A stretch of 64,000 bases of DNA from Ophiobolus disseminans (Eukaryota > Ascomycota > Dothideomycetes > Pleosporales > Phaeosphaeriaceae): the NCBI GenBank assembly GCA_010093685.1, contig MU006222.1, positions 310,001 to 374,000 of the forward strand. The letters are read 5' to 3'. A program made the position numbers and the translations under genes. A model generated the notes under the pieces. It was not told the origin of the DNA. It ran no database searches and saw only the letters and a list, made by a program, of their open reading frames with translations. Each line of letters begins with the position of its first letter. Position 1 is the stretch's first letter. Positions 56,232 to 64,000 of this stretch are shown piece by piece.

Positions 56232-58516
56232 CTAATTACTAGGATCCAGAAAACCCTCAAACGCGCCCTCATAGCCCAGCGGTCTGAACAACTCATTGCT
56301 CAAATCCGCACCTGAGCTCCCTAACAAGCCTTCAAAGTTCTCAAACGCTGTGTCAAAGTTCAGCCAATCTGGCGATGTATCTGCGAAACCAAAGCCGTTT
56401 TGTTGGGGAGGCTCCTGCATGGGCGCACGCTCGCTGCTCGTAGGATGCGTGCCTGGCATGGGGTTGAGGAGATTACTCATGGGCGTTGAAGGGTGAGATT
56501 GATGTTGGAGGCGAGGATCAATTTGGTTATCAAGATGTTGTGGATGAGACCATTGCTGAGGATTTAGAGGAGGGAGGGTGCCGTTGTGTGTTGCTGTGGG
56601 CGTGGGCGGTTCGGGCTTGGGTTCGGGCTGGCGCAGTTCGGCAGGGACAGTGGCGGGCGTGTTGACTGCATTGGTTGCTCGTCCAGCGGCGTTGTTCAAC
56701 ACAGCGTTGCCGAGATCGGCCATTGTACCCGCAGACCACCATTTATTGCGTAGACCTTCGAGGAGGTAGACGCATTGCCTGAGCTCCTCGGTCGCACGGT
56801 TGACGTGGACTTTGAGACGGCGGGAGCGGAAGTGTCGGTAGACGACGCTGAGGGCTACGCCTAGAGCGTAGGGTACGATGGGGAGTGGAGGTAGAAATGC
56901 AGGAGATTCTGCGTTGAGCAGATGGATCACTCGTGTTGCTGAGAGACTCTGGCGAACGTAAGAAGGACTGGACTTCACGGGTGCGTTAATGGAGAGGGAC
57001 TTGTGCGAGGCCATGCACATGGTATGATGGAAGACCGAGAGAAAGCCTGTGGTCGTTAGCATGTTTAGCACCGATCGATATGTGTCACTCACTCATGATG
57101 GGGCCCTCCAGCTTGTCCTCGCCGTCGCCGACCATCTCTTCGAACCCTAGGAAGTCGTCGCCTTCCCAGCCTGTTTCTTCGGCCGCCCTGCCAGGTCTGT
57201 AGTAATCTATGACTTTGTCGAGCATCTCTGATATCTGCAGCCATATGCCGAAAGGGCTTGATCTCTTCTCAGGATCCGACGGCAGTTGTCTCAAGCTGTT
57301 GTCTCGGTCGTGCATGAGCAGCGGTCTGCCGTTCATGCATGCGTTGATTTTATCGAGACTCCACAAACACCAGAAAACATCTTCGAGATTTCCTTGTGAC
57401 TCCGAGCTCTGATTCTTCCATTGATGTCCGAACTGCAGGCCGAATGTATGTGCGTGGTGAATAGCTTGAGCGAGATGCATGGATGCTTGCTCGGCGCCGT
57501 CCGGTCCTTCGCAATGCAGTGATATCAGCGCTAGGACTTGGATCAGAACGACGCGGTTCTTCTCAAGCTTGGCTTCAATGCCGATGATGACAGCGTTATA
57601 CAACCTCTGTGAGAACTCTCGCGGTGACAGTGGTGTCTGGCCCTCGCCCCAAACAAGCAACTTCTCCGCATCTGCATGCTTCGAAGCGACGATACAAATT
57701 GCTTGCATCAGCATTCTTGGTTCTCGTCCGTGCTGGTACTGCTCCAGGAAGAGGTCCTGGTCAACGAGAGGTAGCAGTGGGTGGACGTAAGCGAAGTAGA
57801 CGTCCAAAAGAACCTCTTGGCTCTTGCGTGGAGGTAGAATATCTACACCTACAGCATCTAAGTATTGCTGGAGGGCTCTGGAGACTTTCACCTCTTGGGT
57901 GGAATGCGGACCTGTCTCATTGATGTGCGAAGAAGCTGAGAGTGCTTGGGTCGATGCCGACACTTGATCCCTCTCTTCTATCCATTGCCCGATGGGCGGA
58001 TGCTTCGGTGACTGAGCAGTTTTCCCACGTTCGCCATGGACTTGTTCTCTCAGTACGGCCTCTGGGTTGAGATATCCCAGGAAGTTAGGGGGTGTTTGCG
58101 AGGCATGGGACTCTGCCGCAGGGCTCTGGGGTGGCGGCGCCATGGAAGAGTGGGGATAGCCATGACCGTGCGAGTCTACACGCTGCCCCCTATGGTCGTG
58201 AGGATGGTGACCATTAGACGCATAGGGATGGGGGTCTGAGGTTGGGTTGGGCGCGTGTCCGCTTTGGGTAGAGCTTCCGTCCTGGCTATGGCGTTAGAGA
58301 TGGAAGCCATGGCTGTGGAGCGCACCCGAGACTCACATCCTCGCCGTCGAACGTATGGCTGCATCTCTTGCGACGCTTCTTACATGATTCGCATGCGCGA
58401 TGGACGCCTGTGGCTGGTTAGCGACGTGTTTGCGCCGGCGGATCAGCATGGAAAGACACACGTTTGCGCTTCCTGAAGAACTCGTTGTTGGCCGCAAAGG
58501 TGATCATAGACGACAT
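56232..58516 (-). CDS. Fungal transcription factor with half zinc-cluster motif and fungal_trans domain, four exons
   Basis: Exons on the - strand are 58516-58462, 58407-58337, 58281-57093 and 57046-56232, giving 709 aa; introns of 54, 55 and 46 nt have GT-AG ends. The start MSSMITFAANNEFFRKRKR is joined by splicing to VHRACESCKKRRKRCSHTFD, which is the first half (C-x2-C-x6-C) of a Zn2Cys6 cluster with its basic stretch. No second Cys triplet follows in the spliced product or in the introns. After a His/Pro-rich linker comes a fungal-specific transcription factor domain (about 165-430): LLDVYFAYVHPLLPLVDQ, AICIVASKHA, HTFGLQFGHQW, DVFWCLWSLDKINACMNGRP. The C-terminus is acidic and Asn/Phe-rich (GFADTSPDWLNFDTAFENFE), typical of an activation domain. 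Targets are unknown. It is divergent from the F-box gene. Confidence 0.85.
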
Positions 58517-58908
58517 GATGAGGAGCAACGACGAACTTGAGGCAGTTCGAGGCGCGATCTGACAGCGGGACCTCGTAACGGCTTGTTGTCCTCTCACGAG
58601 GTCGGGCGAGATTATTGGCGCAACCGTGACCATGCTTCTCACGTGATGCTCGTGATCCTCCCCCGCGTTTCTCCACGCGCTAGTTCGGCTCATTGGCTTC
58701 AAACGGCTACGGCGAACGGCACAAATGTCGATGCGTCTGCCGGAGTTACTTCTTCCAGCATCCATTTATTTTGTGGCTATGAGGGTGTCGGACCACCTGC
58801 ATACTACGAGGCTCAGGCACACATGCGGCGCAGTAATGGCACCATGAGCCCCGGCCTCTATAGTCGCCTCATCATGCCTTTAGTTTCCTCATCACATCGT
58901 CCGGAGTG
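58517..58908. promoter_or_regulatory. Divergent promoter region, transcription factor / F-box gene
   Basis: 0.39 kb separates the start codons of the two genes. No independent coding frame supported. Confidence 0.55.
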
Positions 58909-59976
58909 ATGACAACCTTACCCATCGAAATCTGGCTCATTGTATTCGATAGCATATCCGATATTGACACCCTTTGGTCAGTCATTCGCAATGTCTCGCG
59001 GAGCCTCCGTGCCTGTGTCGACGAATTCTTCCGACGCAACATCCTCCGCGAAACCGTCCTCGACCTGATCTACAGCACCATTCACCGTCACCAATGGCCG
59101 ATATACCAGCTAGTCCACGTTCCCATGCGGTTCGACCGCCTCTCAGACAACGGTACACGCGCGGTGTTCAGACAAGTACGGGTCAACGGCCACAGCCCCA
59201 CTGTCTTGGGTGGCTCGGTGCGCGGCTGGGTGCCGTTCATTGAGCGATACTGCAAGGAGACCAAGAAGCCCAAACCAAGAACCATGAACAAGTCCAAGAG
59301 CACGGCAGGGCGTCCAGTGTGGGAAAAGACGTACCGAAAGTGGTGCAGCGAGCTTCACCGCATAGAGAGGTCGCGGTATATCTACACATTGCGCAACCAC
59401 ACGAGCATCGGACGCGGGGACCGGCCGCCCTACTCCATCAGGCTGCCACCGTATTCACACGACACAGCGATAGTAGGATTGCAGATAGACTGTTCCGCGT
59501 CTGAAATATCGTTCGACTGGCGCCGGACCCTCTCAGCGTTCTTCATGGAGGCGCACTTCGTCTCCTTGGCCGCACAACGCCCCGACACCAAACGCGAATA
59601 CGACAGAGCCATAGAACGCGCTGCAAAGGACATACTCTTCGCTCGCTGCAGCAAATATGACAACAGGAATCTGAGCGACTGGCGACGCGCGCGACGCAAG
59701 CGCTTGCAACCCTGGGTCGCCAGGCACTGGTGGCGCATGGCGAGCACACATCGTCTACTAACCGAAGACTTTGTGTTCGGCGCCATGGAACTCTTCAACC
59801 GCGAAGAATACGCATTGCACAACCTCGTCGAACTACAAGACTATGATGTGGACACGGCAGAAACTGTACCTGAAAAATGCGCACGGGATCGCTGGGCTCT
59901 CATGAAGTGGCCCGTCACTAGAAAGGAACGGAAAGAGCTCGAGGACTCGGCGTTCTTCTGTTGGCATTGGCGTTGA
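58909..59976 (+). CDS. F-box domain protein, 355 aa
   Basis: Single exon from MTTLPIEIWLIVFDSISDID; a GTG one codon upstream is not used. The first 45 residues are an F-box (LPIEIWLIVFDSI, then LWSVIRNVSRSLRACVDEFF). The rest is Arg/Trp-rich and basic, with segments such as PVWEKTYRKWCSELHRIERS and PWVARHWWRMASTHRLLTED. No LRR, WD40 or Kelch repeat is visible. It is likely a substrate adaptor of an SCF ubiquitin ligase; the substrate is unknown. A different type from the two F-box-like paralogs at 34 and 41 kb. Confidence 0.8.
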   Translation: MTTLPIEIWLIVFDSISDIDTLWSVIRNVSRSLRACVDEFFRRNILRETVLDLIYSTIHRHQWPIYQLVHVPMRFDRLSDNGTRAVFRQVRVNGHSPTVLGGSVRGWVPFIERYCKETKKPKPRTMNKSKSTAGRPVWEKTYRKWCSELHRIERSRYIYTLRNHTSIGRGDRPPYSIRLPPYSHDTAIVGLQIDCSASEISFDWRRTLSAFFMEAHFVSLAAQRPDTKREYDRAIERAAKDILFARCSKYDNRNLSDWRRARRKRLQPWVARHWWRMASTHRLLTEDFVFGAMELFNREEYALHNLVELQDYDVDTAETVPEKCARDRWALMKWPVTRKERKELEDSAFFCWHWR

Positions 59977-60275
59977 GGATGCACTATATTGCACGTGTGA
60001 GCGCCGGGAGTATTCAATGTTGCCTGGTGTAATCTATGGGGTGTGAAGTCAACGCACGACTGCGCACTCGGCACAACGAGAGCTTGCCTCGTGCGTGGCT
60101 GAGAACTCAGCATACTAGCATTGTAGGTGTGGAATATACGCAATTTCGAGACAACCGATAAGAATCGATACAGTGTGTCATTGAAACTATGTCCAAGCTT
60201 GGGAACAGCGATTTGGAACTTACTCCACTGCGACCATAGCAATACCCCAACCCTCTCATCCCATCCCGTCCCACC

Positions 60276-61160
60276 CTACTCTTCAAAATACCCCTTCCTC
60301 ACCTCCGCCCTCAACCTCCCCCGGACGTTCATCAACGCCTTCCCCAACAAATTCTGCCCCCACCTAGCCCGATTCGCCTCCGCATTCTTCTCCGCGAAAC
60401 CCACGCCCCAAACCCTGTCTAACGGACTCGCCTCCACGAGCTCCCTCTCCGCCGTGGCTAACAGCATCTTCCGCAGATCGGCTTCGTCTTCTGAGATGGT
60501 GAATTTGTGGTAATTTGCCTGCTCGACGATGGAGAGTTTATCTGTACATGCACATGACATTAGCGTTCACACACAATGACATATATCCCCCACATCCCCT
60601 TCATGTAACAAAGTTGAAAACAACATACGCTCATCCCACACCCCGCCCTCAAACCCCTTCACCTGCCTCCCCAGCGCTTTATGCCTCTTCGGATCCGTCG
60701 TATTCAGCATCTTGCGCGCCACGTCTTCATCACGGAAGAGCCGCGCTTTCTGCACCATCATGTACATCTCGGCCGTGGCGTACGTGTCGCCGTCTACGCT
60801 GAAGGGCGAGTGGTACCATTGGCCTAGGTAGCCGTGGCCGTCGTGGGGGTGCCAGAAGAAGACGGGGCCGGTGGAGGGGTCGGGCTTGGAAGAAGAGGAA
60901 GATGATGGGGTGTGTTGTTTTGGTTTTGGGTTTGGTTTTGAGGGGAAGGCTGGGTCGGGGGTTGTTTTGAAGGGCATTTTTGTGGTTGTGGTTGTGGTGG
61001 TAGTCAATGTTGGGATAGGTGGTTGTGTATTGGATGGAGTTGTAGCCGCAACTTTTGTGGAAGAACGAAGGGATCTTCGAAAACCAGGTGCAGACGCTTC
61101 TTTAGAACTGCTTTTCTTCGATTTTGTGACTCGACTCAGGGAAGTTGGTTTGGGCGGCAT
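60276..61160 (-). CDS. NADAR (YbiA-like) domain protein, two exons
   Basis: Exon 1 is 61160-60629 and exon 2 is 60541-60276; the 87-nt intron (GTATGT...GTACAG) splits a His codon, giving 265 aa. The first 95 residues are a basic, Ser/Thr/Pro-rich disordered head with a Thr run. The NADAR domain fills 98-265: VFFWHPHDGHGYLGQWYHSP, TYATAEMYMMVQKARLF, ALGRQVKGFEGGVWDE, then after splicing IVEQANYHKFTISED, LVEASPLDRVWGVGFA and RWGQNLLGKALMNVR. These are the conserved family blocks. NADAR proteins cleave N-glycosidic bonds of ADP-ribose-linked or riboflavin-pathway intermediates; which substrate applies here is not clear from sequence. Confidence 0.9.
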
Positions 61161-61727
61161 TGAGCTAGTGGAGAAGTGAGCCACAGATTGGAAGGAAGTT
61201 GCGCCCTTTTGCTTGGCTCTTTCTTGTGTGTAGTGTTCTTTACCTAGAACGTACAAAGGTCTTGTTGTTTATTTTTCAGCTTGGGCGGAAGGTGCAATGT
61301 CGTTGTACCTTACTATAAGTGCAGGTGCAGCCTGGTGCGGCTGAGCCGTGACCACAGCCCGGGCTGAAGTTTGTTAGCGAAGAGTCAAACGAAGGCGCTC
61401 CGCCCTTTTTATCGATGCGTGACCACCGCCCTCGGAGAGCCATTCAACATGGCATTCAGCTCCAAGGCATTATGTAGACCGGAAGATTATTGGGCTGGGC
61501 GACCTTCAAAACGCTTCAATATGTGCTCATGCTACGTAGAAAGAATAGGGTATGCAACCTCCCGCTTTTCTCCATCTCAAATGCGACACAAACTCCTCAA
61601 CATGTTGCCCCAAGAAAGGTCCTTCAACCCGCCAGAAAACATTACTTTATCCACAAAAACCGGGTTTCCCGTTCCAACGTGAATACACGATCGCTCGCAC
61701 TGGAAGAATTGTAGTGTTGTTGAAAGC
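61161..61727. other. Intergenic region
   Basis: Promoter of the NADAR gene and 3' UTR of the AP-2 alpha gene, both on the - strand. No gene supported. Confidence 0.5.
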
Positions 61728-64000
61728 CTAGAGCAGGCCCTCGATGCCCTGTGAAAGACGATCCTCCATTGCCTTGATGAGAACGGGTGGCACGGCCTCG
61801 TCAGTGGCGCGGATTGTGATGCGGTACATCTGCCTCGTGTTAGTCCTGTGCCTATTTGGTAATGTGTCATCGAACATACCTGAGTGTCGAAATTGGGCTC
61901 CAGCCTCAACAAGCACCCAAACTTGCCGCCTTCGCTCGTGTGTAGTACCGTTGCACCGACAATGTTCTTAACATTTGGATCGACACCAGTGACGATGCCC
62001 CACTTGAAGCCGGCGACCACCCTATTTACAAAGTCGATGCTCATGGTCCGGTTTTTATTCACGAGGCCGAATATGCTTTGCGCTTCACGTGGTGCGCCGC
62101 CGATCTGCTTCCATCGCTTGAAGAAATCTTCTGCACTGAGTTCTGCACCCTCTTGGTATTTGTGGAGCAAGACGGGTAGCTGAAGAGTCAGACCTTGCAG
62201 TGCGCCTGCAAGGTACGATATGCGAATGGTGGGTGCGTGTACGAAGACATTTTTGCACTCGAACATGATTGTCTGCTGTGTCTGACCTTCCGGCGGTATT
62301 GAGGTGTCGGGTAGACCCTTAACGTCTGTCTTGAGGGTTTCTGCTGAGCGATTGTCAAGAGTGGTAGTGAACGCACCCATTGGAAACGAAGACTTGTTGG
62401 TGAAGTAGAATATAAGAGCGCCCAGCTGCCCTCTGTATTCTGTTCGGAGCCCGACCTGGATTTGCTGATCTTCGTATAGCACGCCCTCGCCACGTAGTAA
62501 CAGACGGATATAGCCCGGCTCCCAGTCTGGGCTCAAATGAGCAGCGCTTGCGAGATTTGGTGCTTTCAACACTTTGTTCGTGTCGATGTTCAGGTCTAAT
62601 CCATCCAGGTCGCTTGAGATAGAGCTGACGCCGTTGATGCCATTCGTTGCAGGAGCAGTGCCGGTCTTTTGTACAGGCTCCGTGAAACTTCGCTTGACGC
62701 CAGATCCAGCTGTTGTGTTCTGCCGCGCAAGACCAAACTCTTTGAGGTCAGCATTCGCGTCTTTGCCGCCCACCACCCATGTCCTCTTGTCACTTGTTGT
62801 GGCGTGCTTCTGATGTAGACGTGAGAGTAGCGCTGATGTTCGTTCTGGGTACGGCGGCATCTCATCACATACGGTTCGTAGTAGGTCATCCGTAGGCATT
62901 GTCGCTAGCGTGAGGTATTCGCATGCTCTTTGCTGCAGCTCGGAGTCGAGTGAGTGGCTGTATGCGCGGAAGGCCTGGAGCAGCTGGGGCTTGATCTCAG
63001 GGAACAGGTTCACAAACTTGACGTAGCATGATAGCAAGATTGCTCTTGTGCTTCCCGAACAGCCTCGCATCTTCGCGCTGAGCGCCATAAACTGCTCGAT
63101 CGGACTGCAACCCTTACTGTCGGCGATCAAGTGGCCGAATTCTCCCAGCAAGTATCCGCCTATCTTCACCAGTGTTTCGTGGCAGTCGGCCTTGATGTAC
63201 TGCAGAATGGTCTGAGCAGCGTACACTTGTAGCTCCTCGTTGTTCGTCACAATCTGGATAACTCGTTGCCACACTTCGTCGCTAACGTGGTCTCCGGCCA
63301 TCGCAATCAAGCGCAGCGATATGTCGACATACCACTGCACGTCGGTTGCGTATTTCTCCGTCAAGATGGCAATCTTGAGCACCATCTCTTCTCGTATCGC
63401 GTAATCGGCAGACTGTAGGTATCGAAGGAGTTCGTTGACAATAGCTTGCGCATTCGTGGGATCGCACATGCTGTAGAGGAGATCCAAGCCTTGTCGTCGC
63501 ACACTGATGTCCCTATCTCTCAGGGATCCGATGATGATGGCCTGGTGCTTCTTGATGGGGTCCAACGTTTCCGATCTTGCCGCCAAATGTGTCATTGCCT
63601 CCAGACCCAAGTAGCGTACGTTGGTCTCTCGTGAAGCAATAAACTTGCCCAGTCGTTGTGATATTTGTACCATGAGGTCTTGTTCGGTGTCGAGGTGGAT
63701 GACAAGGTTGATCGCTTCGAAGAGCACAGCGTTCTGGGCGTTGTTTTGTTGTACATTCTTGGGCATGTCCAGGGCCGAGTCCATGATCTTTTGCAGCCCT
63801 TCGCGGATAAGTTTGCGGACATGGGAGTCCTCTGTTCTCGTTAGCCGCAGCCCTATGTCATCACAGAAATACTAACCAGGAGGTGGATAGTACTGGAGTA
63901 ACTTCAGCAGTTTGACCAGTATCCATGGACAGGGAACCTTGTAGTAGTAATACCCTTCGGCGCACTCGTTATCCACAACTATGCGCTTCAGTCTACTGGC
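61728..64000 (-). CDS. AP-2 clathrin adaptor complex, alpha subunit, 5' end beyond window
   Basis: Three exon segments are visible: 64000-63877 (continuing off the edge), 63831-61880 and 61829-61728, with introns of 45 and 50 nt. The visible part is about 726 aa. The first segment reads VPCPWILVKLLKLLQYYPPP, which splices to EDSHVRKLIREGLQKI, the adaptin N-terminal trunk. Armadillo-type repeats follow (NAVLFEAINLVIHL, NVRYLGLEAMTHLA, KMRGCSGSTRAILLSCYVKF). A Gly/Asn hinge comes next, then the alpha ear (IQVGLRTEYRGQLGALIFYF and, in the platform, ELSAEDFFKRWKQIGG). The last exon encodes MYRITIRATDEAVPPVLIK and the end IEGLL. AP-2 selects cargo for clathrin-mediated endocytosis at the plasma membrane. 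Probably about 250 N-terminal residues are missing. Confidence 0.94.

Overview
This is a window of nuclear DNA from a filamentous ascomycete, probably Pezizomycotina and perhaps Dothideomycetes/Pleosporales. The evidence is short GT-AG introns (about 45-65 nt) with CTAAC/CTGAC-like branch sites, HET-domain genes, a Zn2Cys6-type regulator, an F-BAR/SH3 cytokinesis protein, and several F-box-like genes of a kind expanded in filamentous fungi. I could not place it to species from sequence alone. Exon boundaries were worked out by hand and every multi-exon model given here keeps its reading frame. No tRNA, rRNA, CRISPR array or intact transposon was seen.

Layout. 0.3-3.1 kb: HET-domain gene (-). 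4.2-11.2 kb: NOT1, scaffold of the CCR4-NOT deadenylase (+). 12.3-17.6 kb: small unknown proteins (two-exon 182 aa, 143 aa, 110 aa, 85 aa on +; acidic 245 aa on -). 17.9-19.2 kb: secreted astacin-like metalloprotease with a GC-AG intron (-). 20.1-20.7 kb: divergent AIG2-like protein (-). 21.2-24.6 kb: divergent pair, RNA polymerase III subunit Rpc31 (-) and an Hsm3/PSMD5-like proteasome chaperone candidate (+). 25.0-25.7 kb: three-finger C2H2 protein (-). 26.6-27.3 kb: unknown 246-aa protein (-). 27.6-28.9 kb: TFIIB (-) followed by a decayed or alternative copy of its C-terminal exon. 29.3-33.0 kb: Cdc15/Imp2-type F-BAR-SH3 protein with a coding minisatellite (+). 33.5-34.4 and 40.5-41.5 kb: two F-box-like paralogs sharing an intron position. 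35.1-39.9 kb: multi-span membrane protein, MFS drug/H+ antiporter and BTB protein (all +). 46.7-48.0 kb: Ran1/Pat1-type protein kinase lying between two 5-kb gene-free stretches. 53.7-55.8 kb: HET-domain gene that appears disabled. 56.2-60.0 kb: zinc-cluster transcription factor (-) and F-box protein (+), divergent. 60.3-61.2 kb: NADAR-domain protein (-). 61.7-64.0 kb: AP-2 alpha adaptin, running off the right edge (-).

How the genes relate. They are independent eukaryotic transcription units, not an operon or metabolite cluster. Housekeeping genes (NOT1, Rpc31, TFIIB, F-BAR, AP-2 alpha) are interleaved with fast-evolving accessory genes (HET, F-box-like, astacin, MFS). Several neighbours are divergently arranged across 0.4-1.1 kb shared promoter regions. 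The points most worth a second look are the TFIIB C-terminal duplicate, the broken HET gene, the coding minisatellite, the large gene-free flanks and overlapping upstream ORF of the meiosis-type kinase, and the half zinc cluster.
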